DNA from: Blautia obeum ATCC 29174
GTDB lineage: Bacteria; Bacillota; Clostridia; Lachnospirales; Lachnospiraceae
Reading direction: 5' to 3'
Assembly (NCBI RefSeq): GCF_025147765.1
Contig: NZ_CP102265.1
Span: forward strand, 806,001 to 870,000
Length of the DNA stretch: 64,000 nucleotides
In this document: piece by piece, positions 40,307 through 48,134 of the stretch
Numbering within the stretch: position 1 is the first letter of the stretch
How the letters are laid out: the number at the start of each line of letters is the position of its first letter
Notes under the pieces: generated by a model
Told to the model about the DNA's origin: nothing
Seen by the model: the letters and a program-made list of their open reading frames with translations, nothing else
Databases searched by the model: none
Program-made: the position numbers and the translations under genes

Positions 40307-41212
40307 TTAAGATTGAGATTGTGGACGTTCAGATAATGCCTTGATGGATGTGGCGTATTCTGTTGGTGTCATGCCGGACAGCTTTTTGAACTGTCTGGAA
40401 AAATAATGGATGGAAGAATATCCCAGAAAATCAGATATCTGTGTAAAATTCATATCATTTTCACGAATCAGCTGTTTGGCAAAGTCAATCTTCATACGGG
40501 AAAAGAATTCGATAACTCCGCACTGATATTCTTCACGGAAAAGCTTTTGAAGCTGAGAACGTCCAATCATATTGTCCTTGGAGATATCTTCAATCGTCAG
40601 AGACTGCCGCACATGTTCTCCGAGATAGTGGATGATATTCCGGCAGGTTTCAGAGCTTGTCTGACAGGAATCATAAATCCCTGCAGAAGCAGAATAATGT
40701 GCGATAGTGTATCTGCGGATCATATGGATCAGAAGTTCTTCGAGATACAGCGTCAGAAGCTTCTGAGAACCAAAAGGGACAGTACTTTTTTTGACCATTT
40801 TTTCAAGATATGGATTATCCAGGGGAGAAGCAAAACAGTTTCTTGCTTCCGCAATAATGCGTCCCAGAATACTTCGTTCGGTATCGGAAAATTCGAGTAT
40901 TTTATTTTCAAAAAATTTCATACATGGGGAATTGCACGTAAAAGAGATTACAATGATATTTGGTGCAGTTCTGCCATTTGCTTTCAAAGTATGAAATTCA
41001 TTTGGACGATGAAAGATGACCTGACTGCGTGTGAGAGTATAGGTACCATTGTCTGTGATAACTTCGGCAGCACCTTTATCTACACATTGAAATTCCCAGA
41101 AATCATGACGTTCACCATCGAAATGAAAATCATTTCTGTATTCGTAGTAATGAATTGTATAAATATCTGATACAAATAGTTCCTGATCCAGTTGAATGCT
41201 CTGATATGCCAC
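40307..41212 (-). CDS. AraC-family regulator of the amino-sugar module
   Basis: 301 residues, GTG start at 41212 with AAGGAGG seven bases before. Cupin sensing half (FWEFQCVDKGAAEVITDNGT, then IFHRPNEFHTL) and C-terminal HTH pair (LTIEDISKDNMIGRSQLQKL; NFTQISDFLGYSSIHYFSRQ, KKLSGMTPTEYA). Divergent from the nucleotidyltransferase-NahK operon. A 21-base-spaced direct repeat (41311-41348) in the shared region is the likely target. Confidence 0.88.
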   Translation of the reverse strand: MAYQSIQLDQELFVSDIYTIHYYEYRNDFHFDGERHDFWEFQCVDKGAAEVITDNGTYTLTRSQVIFHRPNEFHTLKANGRTAPNIIVISFTCNSPCMKFFENKILEFSDTERSILGRIIAEARNCFASPLDNPYLEKMVKKSTVPFGSQKLLTLYLEELLIHMIRRYTIAHYSASAGIYDSCQTSSETCRNIIHYLGEHVRQSLTIEDISKDNMIGRSQLQKLFREEYQCGVIEFFSRMKIDFAKQLIRENDMNFTQISDFLGYSSIHYFSRQFKKLSGMTPTEYATSIKALSERPQSQS

Positions 41213-41310
41213 GGGATAACCTCCTTGGTCAGATGATGTTCGTCATTTATAATATTGCTTGTAAATATTATACTAATGAATTTGTGATAAATAGTCAAAT
41301 CATTATTGAT

Positions 41311-41348
41311 AATGTGCAAAAATATAATTTTTTTGTGCAAATACTAAA
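41311..41348 (+). promoter_or_regulatory. 21-bp-spaced direct repeat (AraC-type half-sites)
   Basis: TGTGCAAA recurs at 41313 and 41334, period 21, inside 17-base half-sites. The second overlaps the expected -35 of a TAATAT -10 at 41362-41367, as in class II AraC activation. A copy, TTTGTGCAAT, occurs on the minus strand at 46844-46835 upstream of the binding-protein gene. Confidence 0.5.
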
Positions 41349-41453
41349 AATGAAAAAAAGGTAATATGGTATGGGAAATAAAATTATTTGTTGTCATATC
41401 TGAAATTCTGTTGTACGATTTAAAAGAGTATGAAGAAACAGGAGGGAAAATTG

Positions 41454-42383
41454 ATGAAGAAACCAGTTTTAGTAGTTATGGCTGCGGGAATGGGAAGCCG
41501 TTACGGTGGACTGAAACAGATCGATCCGATCGATAAAGAAGGTCATATTATTATGGATTTTTCTATTTATGATGCAGTGAGAGCCGGATTTGAAAAAGTT
41601 GTATTTATCATAAAGAAAGAAAATGAACAGGCATTCCGTGAAGCAATCGGAGACCGTCTGAGTAAGCAGATCGAAGTTGCATATGTGTTCCAGGAACTTG
41701 ATAATCTTCCGGAAGGCTATACTGTTCCGGAAGGCCGAGTAAAACCATGGGGAACCGGTCATGCCGTCTTAAGCTGTATTGATGAGATTGACGGACCATT
41801 TGCTGTTATCAATGCAGATGACTATTATGGAGTACATGCATTTAAGATGGCATATGATTTCCTGACCTCTGAGCAGGAAAAAGAAGATGTTTACCATTAT
41901 ATGATGGTTGGATATCGTCTGGAAAATACTCTGACAGAGAATGGTCATGTTGCCAGAGGGGTATGCGTGACAGATGAGGAAGGTCATCTGATCAAGATCA
42001 ATGAGCGTACTCATATCGAGAAACATGATGGAGGTACGGCATATACAGAAGACGATGGGAAATCTTGGACAATGCTTCCGGAAGGCAGTATTGTTTCCAT
42101 GAATATGTGGGGATTTTCGAACAGCATCCTTAAGGAATTAAAAGAGCGTTTCACAGCATTCCTGGATGATGCGATCAAGAATAACCCGATGAAAGGTGAA
42201 TACTTCCTTCCGTTTGTTGTGGATGAACTTCTTCAGGAAAAGAAAGCTACTGTCAAGGTGCTAAAATCCGAAGATAAATGGTATGGAGTTACTTACAAAG
42301 AAGATAAACCAATGGTAATGACTGCAATCCAGAATCTGAAAGATCAGGGTCTGTATCCGCAGAAACTGTGGGAGGAAGCATAA
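41454..42383 (+). CDS. NDP-sugar nucleotidyltransferase
   Basis: 309 residues, NTP_transferase fold: LVVMAAGMGSRYGGLKQIDP is the nucleotide loop, PFAVINADDYYG carries the metal aspartates, GEYFLPFVVDEL near the end. GGAGGG and ATG 41454 are preferred over 41430. Often found beside NahK-like kinases in Clostridia, where it probably converts the hexosamine- or hexose-1-phosphate to a UDP sugar. It is not GalT (no HxH motif). Stop touches the next gene's GTG. Confidence 0.8.
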   Translation: MKKPVLVVMAAGMGSRYGGLKQIDPIDKEGHIIMDFSIYDAVRAGFEKVVFIIKKENEQAFREAIGDRLSKQIEVAYVFQELDNLPEGYTVPEGRVKPWGTGHAVLSCIDEIDGPFAVINADDYYGVHAFKMAYDFLTSEQEKEDVYHYMMVGYRLENTLTENGHVARGVCVTDEEGHLIKINERTHIEKHDGGTAYTEDDGKSWTMLPEGSIVSMNMWGFSNSILKELKERFTAFLDDAIKNNPMKGEYFLPFVVDELLQEKKATVKVLKSEDKWYGVTYKEDKPMVMTAIQNLKDQGLYPQKLWEEA

Positions 42384-43487
42384 GTGGAGACCAGTAATAA
42401 AGTGCACGAAGCAATTGATGGATTTAAACTGCCGGGTGAACTGAAAGAATGTATCCGATATGGAAGTGGACATATTAATGATACATACAGACTGACCTAC
42501 GAGACACCACAGGGAACAAAACGTTATATTCTGCAGAGAATGAGTAAGAGTATTTTTAAGAAACCGGTAGAACTGATGGAGAATGTCAGCGGCGTTACTG
42601 CCTGGCTTCGTAAAAAGATCATCGAGAATGGCGGAGATCCGGAGAGAGAGACGCTTACTTTGGTAAAAAGTAATGATGGCCTTCCGTATTTTGTAGATTC
42701 TACAGGAGAATACTGGAGAGTATATCTCTTTATAGAAGGTGCGACCTGCTATGATGCAGTAAAGGATGATAATGATTTTTATCAGAGTGCAGTGGCTTTT
42801 GGACATTTCCAGAGACTTCTTGCGGATTATCCGGCAGAAACTCTGCATGAGACAATCAAGGATTTTCATAATACACCGGATCGTCTGGAGAAATTTAAGA
42901 AAGCAGTTGCAGAGGATATCTGTGGAAGAGCTGCTTCTGTTCAGAAAGAAATTGATTTTATTCTCGAAAGAGAAGAACTGACACATGCACTGTATGATCT
43001 GCAGCTGGATGGAAGACTTCCTCTTCGAGTTACACATAATGATACGAAACTGAACAATATCATGATTGACGATGAGACAGGAAAGGCAATCTGTGTCATC
43101 GATCTGGATACGGTTATGCCTGGCCTTACTGCAAATGATTTTGGCGATTCTATTCGTTTTGGAGCAAGTACTGCGCTGGAAGATGAGCAGGATCTTTCAA
43201 AGGTATCCTGTGATCTTCATCTTTTTGATGTATATGCGAGGGGATTTATTGAAGGATGTGGAGGAGCACTGACCGATTTAGAAATCGACATGCTGCCGAT
43301 GGGGGCGATCCTTATGACATTTGAGAATGGGATCCGTTTCCTGACTGATCATCTGGAGGGTGATCATTATTTCCATATTCATCGTGAGGGGCACAACCTT
43401 GACCGCTGCAGGACACAGCTTACTCTTGTTAAAGATATGCAGGAAAAACTGCCGCAGATGAATGCAATCATTCAGAAATATAAATAA
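42384..43487 (+). CDS. N-acetylhexosamine 1-kinase-like phosphotransferase (NahK type)
   Basis: 367 residues, APH/choline-kinase fold. SGHINDTYRLTYETPQGTKR nucleotide-binding strands; catalytic THNDTKLNNIMI; metal motif CVIDLDTVMPG; the GDSIRFGAST block typical of NahK. NahK of bifidobacteria phosphorylates GlcNAc/GalNAc at C1 after GH112 splits lacto-N-biose or galacto-N-biose. GTG start directly after the previous stop (TAAGTG). With the nucleotidyltransferase and galE it completes three steps of that route. Confidence 0.82.
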   Translation: METSNKVHEAIDGFKLPGELKECIRYGSGHINDTYRLTYETPQGTKRYILQRMSKSIFKKPVELMENVSGVTAWLRKKIIENGGDPERETLTLVKSNDGLPYFVDSTGEYWRVYLFIEGATCYDAVKDDNDFYQSAVAFGHFQRLLADYPAETLHETIKDFHNTPDRLEKFKKAVAEDICGRAASVQKEIDFILEREELTHALYDLQLDGRLPLRVTHNDTKLNNIMIDDETGKAICVIDLDTVMPGLTANDFGDSIRFGASTALEDEQDLSKVSCDLHLFDVYARGFIEGCGGALTDLEIDMLPMGAILMTFENGIRFLTDHLEGDHYFHIHREGHNLDRCRTQLTLVKDMQEKLPQMNAIIQKYK

Positions 43488-43505
43488 TATTAAATATGAT
43501 CAAAT

Positions 43506-43547
43506 AAAAAAGCTTCGGAACTTTGTGAACAGCTCCGAAGCTTTTTT
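43506..43547. terminator. Bidirectional terminator, NahK gene / ABC operon
   Basis: AGCTTCGGA and TCCGAAGCT arms with A tract on the left and T tract on the right serve both convergent transcripts. Confidence 0.9.
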
Positions 43548-43557
43548 AGTGTGCATA

Positions 43558-44403
43558 TCAGCCTTTGACACCACCGGAAGTAAGACCGCCGACAAGGTGT
43601 TTCTCGATTGCGACAAAAAGAATAATAACTGGCACTGTTGCAAACAGAGAGGATGCAAACAGATACTGCCATTCCACCATATTGTAGCCATTGAAGATTG
43701 TAATACCGACTGTCAGAGGTTTCAGGACATCTGTAGAAATCAATGTCAGAGCAACGGTATATTCGTTCCAGGCGTTGATGAATACGAAAATCAGGGCAGT
43801 AACGATACCAGGTGCTGCTACAGGAAGAAGGATACGGATCAGGGCAGAAACCTTTCCACAGCCGTCTACGGTAGCTGCCTGTTCCATTTCAGGAGAAATG
43901 GAGATAAAGGTACCGCGCAGCAGCCAGATTGCAAATGCCTGGTTAAATGCTGCATTGATAAATACCAGCCCTACGAGACTGTCTGTCATGCCAAAAGTGG
44001 ACATGATTTTGTAGATACCTACCAGAAGGACAACCGGTGCAAACATCTGAGAAATAATGACAATTCCCAGGAAGATTTTTTTACCTTTGAATTTCATTCG
44101 TGCAAGTGCATAGGCTGCCGGGATACCACATACGATCGCGATCAGAGTGGAACCACCTGCAACGATCAGTGAATTGATAAAGTATCTCGAAAGTGGAGCC
44201 AGAGTCCAGATGTCTTTGAAATTTTGCCACAACCAGTGGATTGGCAGGAGCGTTCCATCGGTGGAATAAATTTCTGCACGGCTTTTGGCTGCTGTTGTGA
44301 ACATAACAAAGTATGGATACAATGTAACCAATACCACCAGAATTACAAAAAGATAAAGAAGAACTCGAAGGAGTATGCTTTTGGTGTCACGTGTTTTTTT
44401 CAT
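43558..44403 (-). CDS. Sugar ABC transporter permease, MalG/LacG type
   Basis: 281 residues, six helices, EAA loop near EMEQAATVDGCGKVSALIRI for ATPase contact, and KSRAEIYSTDGTLLP in the first outer loop, all typical of CUT1 permeases. Ends VGGLTSGGVKG, the family's usual terminus. Its ATG shares a base with the upstream stop (TAATG). No ATPase gene is nearby; CUT1 systems in Firmicutes commonly share one MsmX-like ATPase. Confidence 0.92.
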   Translation of the reverse strand: MKKTRDTKSILLRVLLYLFVILVVLVTLYPYFVMFTTAAKSRAEIYSTDGTLLPIHWLWQNFKDIWTLAPLSRYFINSLIVAGGSTLIAIVCGIPAAYALARMKFKGKKIFLGIVIISQMFAPVVLLVGIYKIMSTFGMTDSLVGLVFINAAFNQAFAIWLLRGTFISISPEMEQAATVDGCGKVSALIRILLPVAAPGIVTALIFVFINAWNEYTVALTLISTDVLKPLTVGITIFNGYNMVEWQYLFASSLFATVPVIILFVAIEKHLVGGLTSGGVKG

Positions 44404-45290
44404 TAGTCTTCATCCTCCTTTCTCAGTGAAAGTACCATATAAACAGAAGCACAGATACACAGAATCAGGAAACCAATCACAGAGACTGCAGCTGCTTCAC
44501 CGGATTTGCCTTTGTAGAAGGCTAGTTTATAAAGGTATGTAACAAGGGTATCGGTACGGCTTGCCGGATCACCCTTGGTAATGGTCCAGATAATTGGGAA
44601 GGAGTTGAATACATAAATAATATTCAACACAGTACTTACAGTCAGAGAAGATTTTACCAGCGGAAGTGTGATCTTAAACAGTTTTTGCCAGTAATTTGCT
44701 CCATCAACAGTTGCAGCTTCATAATAAGAGTTATCAATGCTCTGCAGACCGGAAAGTACACAGAAGGTAACGAATGGCACGGTAACAAAGATACCTACAA
44801 AAATTTCCCATGCAAAATATGCACCAGGGGTAGGAGTCCAGTTTACCGGGCTGGAGATCAGACCGATTTTCATTAAAAGTGTATTCAGTGCACCGTAATC
44901 TTTATCAATGATGAATTTCCAGACACCTGCCTGAATGATCAGGGAAGTAGCCCATGGGAATACAATAATTGCACGAACGGCTTTACGGAAACGGAACTTG
45001 TTGTTCAGTACAAGTGCCAGGATAAAACCAAACACAGTAGAGATCACAACAACGGCAATGGTCCATACAAGTGTATTTTTGAGAACCAGTTTAAAGGTAG
45101 AACCTCTGAGGACTTTTGCAAAGTTGTCAAATCCACAGAAGCCTTTTACAAGTCCGGCCTTACTCACTTCGCTCATTGAAGTACGAAATACTTCAAAGAT
45201 TGGAAAGAGTATGAAGATTGTCATAAGAAGGATGCTTGGGAGCAACCACAGATAGGGCTCCAGAGCAGCCAGAGTTTTCTTTTTTTTCAT
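44403..45290 (-). CDS. Sugar ABC transporter permease, MalF/UgpA type
   Basis: 295 residues, six helices (LWLLPSILLMTIFILFPIFE first), EAA-type loop IDNSYYEAATVDGANYWQKL. Heterodimer partner of the following permease. Preceded by a binding-protein gene with a 125-base gap that holds a strong hairpin, so expression is probably lower than that of the binding protein. Confidence 0.92.
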   Translation of the reverse strand: MKKKKTLAALEPYLWLLPSILLMTIFILFPIFEVFRTSMSEVSKAGLVKGFCGFDNFAKVLRGSTFKLVLKNTLVWTIAVVVISTVFGFILALVLNNKFRFRKAVRAIIVFPWATSLIIQAGVWKFIIDKDYGALNTLLMKIGLISSPVNWTPTPGAYFAWEIFVGIFVTVPFVTFCVLSGLQSIDNSYYEAATVDGANYWQKLFKITLPLVKSSLTVSTVLNIIYVFNSFPIIWTITKGDPASRTDTLVTYLYKLAFYKGKSGEAAAVSVIGFLILCICASVYMVLSLRKEDED

Positions 45291-45357
45291 AATAACACCA
45301 CCAAATCATTTGTTAAAAATTTTCTGAGAAGTTTTTAACAGAAATTTTCAAAAGAAG

Positions 45358-45388
45358 CGGGAGCCGGTCACTAATGTTCCGGCTCCCG
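45358..45388 (-). other. Intercistronic hairpin between binding-protein and permease genes
   Basis: CGGGAGCCGG and CCGGCTCCCG form a perfect 10-bp stem with an 11-base loop; on the minus strand only CTTCTTTT follows. Likely partial terminator or mRNA 3' stabiliser, which would keep binding-protein levels above permease levels. Confidence 0.7.
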
Positions 45389-45415
45389 GTAAAGTTACAT
45401 TTAATTGGAAGATGA

Positions 45416-46654
45416 TCAGCCGGCAATATCAGCCTGAAGGTCATCCAGAAGTGTCTGAACGTCATCACCGAGAAGTGCGTTCTGTTCAACTTCGATTACG
45501 CCCTGTTTAACATCTGCCCATTCGGTCTTAGTTGCCGGGTAGAAGTTGCAGCTCTGCAGGATATCGATCCAGGATGCGAAAGTATCATCATCTTTTGCAA
45601 GAAGGTCTGCTGCTGTCTGAGTAGTAGGAAGGAATCCCTCGAATACCATGTAATCAGCGTAACGTTCGTCATCATAGAAGAAGTCGAAGAATTTACTGAT
45701 GGCAGCTGTACGAGCTTCCTGATCTTCAGCGGAGTCATCTTTGAATACCTCGAGACGGTCGCAAACACCCATTGCAACAGAGTCACATCCTTCGTTAGCC
45801 GGGATAGTAGTTACATCGTAGTTGATATCATATCCGCCATCAGAAAGATAAGTAGGAATGTTGTTCGGTCCGATCATCATAGCAACTTTTCCTGCACCGA
45901 ACATATCCTGAAGATCATAACGTGTTTCGTTGGCCGGGTCAGAGTTTGTATATCCATCGTTTACAAGACCGATTGCAAAGTTAAGAGCTTCAACGTTCTT
46001 GTCACTGTTTAGAGCCCAGTCACCGTTTTCGTCTACAAATCCACCACCGTTATTCCATGTATAATAGGAGAATGCAGCCTGACCTTCGTCAGTTGTCATA
46101 TCAATACCCCATGGATAAACGTCATCACCGAATTTATCTTTGATCTTCTGTGCTGTTTCCTGAACTTCAGCCCATGTAGTAGGAACGGTAGCGCCTGCTT
46201 CATCAAGGATATCTTTATTATAGAAGAGAGCACGGCAGGATGCCAGGATCGGTAATGCGTATACAGTATCATCGATTGTGCTTGCTTCCCAGAATGCCGG
46301 GAAGAATTTTGCCTGGAGATCTTCAGAAGCATATTCTGTAGCAGGCATCAGCAGATCATCAGCCACATAATCTGCAAGAACATCGATGTTCAGAATATCA
46401 GGTGCATTGTTGTTTGCAACAAGTGTATTTACTTTTGTATAAAGATCATTCCAGGAAACAATTTCCACATTCAGATCGATATCAGGATTCTCTGCTTCAA
46501 AATCTTTCTCAAACTGAGTCCACCAGGTCTGAGTCTGAGTACCATACTGACTGATGATAACATCCAGAGTAGTTTTACTGTCTGCTGCAAGAACAGGCTG
46601 AGCCATTGATGCGGTCATTGCCAGTACCATAGCTAATGCGATTTTTCGTTTCAT
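45416..46654 (-). CDS. Sugar ABC extracellular binding protein (CUT1)
   Basis: 412 residues, SBP_bac_1 fold: TTLDVIISQYGTQTQTWWTQ, VNTLVANNNAPDILNI, ASCRALFYNKDILDEAGATV. Signal peptide MKRKIALAMVLAMTASMAQP cut about VLA-ADSK, with no lipobox cysteine, unusual for a Gram-positive transporter component. Aromatic-rich WWTQ and YYTWNNGGG segments suit oligosaccharide binding. Ligand unknown; context favours an amino-sugar or galactose-containing glycan. Transcribed from a perfect consensus promoter at 46763-46735. Confidence 0.9.
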   Translation of the reverse strand: MKRKIALAMVLAMTASMAQPVLAADSKTTLDVIISQYGTQTQTWWTQFEKDFEAENPDIDLNVEIVSWNDLYTKVNTLVANNNAPDILNIDVLADYVADDLLMPATEYASEDLQAKFFPAFWEASTIDDTVYALPILASCRALFYNKDILDEAGATVPTTWAEVQETAQKIKDKFGDDVYPWGIDMTTDEGQAAFSYYTWNNGGGFVDENGDWALNSDKNVEALNFAIGLVNDGYTNSDPANETRYDLQDMFGAGKVAMMIGPNNIPTYLSDGGYDINYDVTTIPANEGCDSVAMGVCDRLEVFKDDSAEDQEARTAAISKFFDFFYDDERYADYMVFEGFLPTTQTAADLLAKDDDTFASWIDILQSCNFYPATKTEWADVKQGVIEVEQNALLGDDVQTLLDDLQADIAG

Positions 46655-46680
46655 AGATAAGTCCTCCCTTTTGTTTGGTG

Positions 46681-46702
46681 AAACTGACAGAATCGTCAGT
46701 TT
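46681..46702 (-). promoter_or_regulatory. Operator-like palindrome in the binding-protein leader
   Basis: AAACTGAC-AGAATC-GTCAGTTT, 8+8 perfect inverted repeat, about 25 bases after the predicted transcription start. No T tract; likely a repressor roadblock site or a short hairpin. Confidence 0.5.
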
Positions 46703-46734
46703 GGTTTCGTGGTTAGCACGAAGAATTTAGGTTG

Positions 46735-46763
46735 ATTATATCGTTTATACCAGACAGTGTCAA
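46735..46763 (-). promoter_or_regulatory. Perfect sigma-A promoter for the ABC operon
   Basis: On the minus strand TTGACA (46763-46758), 17-base spacer, TATAAT (46740-46735), with a T-rich stretch upstream. Confidence 0.85.
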
Positions 46764-46905
46764 TAAAAATGTATAAAAAAGGCCCGAAATCACAAAAAAA
46801 ATAATATATATTGCATAAAAATATGGAATGACAGATTGCACAAACATAAGAATGCAGAATTGCAGGTATGCAGGATAAATAAAATTCTTACAAATATTCT
46901 GGTAA

Positions 46906-46943
46906 TAGTAAAATCTGAGGGAGTTTTAGTAAAATCTGAGGGA
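46906..46943 (+). repeat. Two identical 17-base direct repeats, 21-bp period
   Basis: TAGTAAAATCTGAGGGA at 46906-46922 and 46927-46943, four bases apart. This is exactly the half-site size and spacing of AraC I1-I2 type operators. It ends 15 bases before the galE -35. The sequence differs from the TGTGCAAA repeat at 41313. Confidence 0.7.
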
Positions 46944-46958
46944 TACTTCTGGAATATA

Positions 46959-46987
46959 TTGTGAAAAAAAAAGAATGGTGATACAAT
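46959..46987 (+). promoter_or_regulatory. Predicted galE promoter
   Basis: TTGTGA, 17-base spacer, TACAAT; downstream of the 21-bp-period repeats. The rest of the 382-base gap 46655-47036 holds several ATTGCA/ATGCA motifs and no gene. Confidence 0.6.
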
Positions 46988-47036
46988 GACATCGAAATAA
47001 AGCAGAACTAAAGCAAACGTCAGGAGGAGATAAATC

Positions 47037-48053
47037 ATGGCAATTTTAGTAACAGGTGGAGCAGGTTTTATTGGAAGTCACACAGTGGTAGAGCTGCAGA
47101 ATGCAGGATATGATGTGGTTGTTCTGGATAATTTAAGCAACTCCAGTGAAAAAAGCCTGGAACGAGTAGAAAAGATCACAGGTAAGCCGGTGAAGTTTTA
47201 TAAAAAAGATATTCTTGATCGTGAAGGACTGAATGAAGTTTTTGAAAAGGAAGACATTGATTCCTGTATACATTTTGCTGGATTGAAAGCAGTCGGAGAG
47301 TCTGTTGTAAAACCTTGGGAATATTATGAGAATAATATTGCTGGTACACTTACTCTTGTAGATGTGATGAGAAAACACGGTGTCAAAAATATTATTTTCT
47401 CCTCTTCGGCAACTGTATATGGCGATCCGGCAATCATTCCGATCACAGAAGAATGCCCGAAAGGACAGTGTACCAATCCTTATGGCTGGACCAAATCCAT
47501 GCTGGAACAGATTCTTACAGATATCCAGAAAGCAGATCCGGAATGGAATGTAGTACTTCTTCGTTACTTCAATCCGATCGGTGCTCATAAGAGTGGTCTT
47601 ATCGGTGAGAATCCGAACGGTATTCCGAACAACCTGATGCCATATATCACACAGGTTGCAGTTGGTAAGCTGAAAGAGCTTGGAGTATTTGGTAATGATT
47701 ATGATACACCGGATGGAACCGGAGTGAGAGATTACATTCATGTAGTTGACCTTGCAAAGGGACATGTAAAAGCAGTTAAGAAACTGGAAGATAATTCCGG
47801 ACTCAGCATTTATAATCTGGGAACAGGCAAAGGATACAGCGTCCTTGACATCGTTAAGAATTTTGAAGCTGCGACAGGAATCAAAATTCCTTACTCTATC
47901 AAACCACGTCGTGCAGGTGATGTTGCGACATGTTATTCTGATGCGACCAAAGCAAAGAAAGAACTTGGCTGGGAAGCAGAGTACGATATCAAAGATATGT
48001 GTGCAGATTCCTGGAATTTCCAGCAGAAGAATCCGAACGGATACGAAGACTAA
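47037..48053 (+). CDS. galE: UDP-glucose 4-epimerase
   Basis: 338 residues, extended SDR: NAD loop TGGAGFIGSHT (7-17), YxxxK catalytic pair in TNPYGWTKSMLEQ, SSSATVYGDP serine/threonine, RYFNPIGAHKSGLIGE. Interconverts UDP-Glc/UDP-Gal and often UDP-GlcNAc/UDP-GalNAc. GGAGG before ATG. In lacto-N-biose utilisation galE regenerates UDP-Glc; its place beside the transporter fits. Ends in a strong terminator. Confidence 0.95.
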   Translation: MAILVTGGAGFIGSHTVVELQNAGYDVVVLDNLSNSSEKSLERVEKITGKPVKFYKKDILDREGLNEVFEKEDIDSCIHFAGLKAVGESVVKPWEYYENNIAGTLTLVDVMRKHGVKNIIFSSSATVYGDPAIIPITEECPKGQCTNPYGWTKSMLEQILTDIQKADPEWNVVLLRYFNPIGAHKSGLIGENPNGIPNNLMPYITQVAVGKLKELGVFGNDYDTPDGTGVRDYIHVVDLAKGHVKAVKKLEDNSGLSIYNLGTGKGYSVLDIVKNFEAATGIKIPYSIKPRRAGDVATCYSDATKAKKELGWEAEYDIKDMCADSWNFQQKNPNGYED

Positions 48054-48074
48054 ATCTCAGAAGCATATATATAA

Positions 48075-48110
48075 AGATCCCCGATACCATTACGGTACCG
48101 GGGATTTTTT
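48075..48110 (+). terminator. Intrinsic terminator of galE
   Basis: AGATCCCCGATACC and GGTACCGGGGATTTTTT, 12-13 bp stem with one A-C mismatch, loop ATTAC, six Ts. Confidence 0.92.
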
Positions 48111-48134
48111 GGAATCTGATGAAAGTTGATTGAA

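Noticed and set aside
46852..46872. ATGCA/ATTGCA cluster as an origin or DnaA box set
   Set aside because: Motifs lack the DnaA 9-mer and no replication gene is near.
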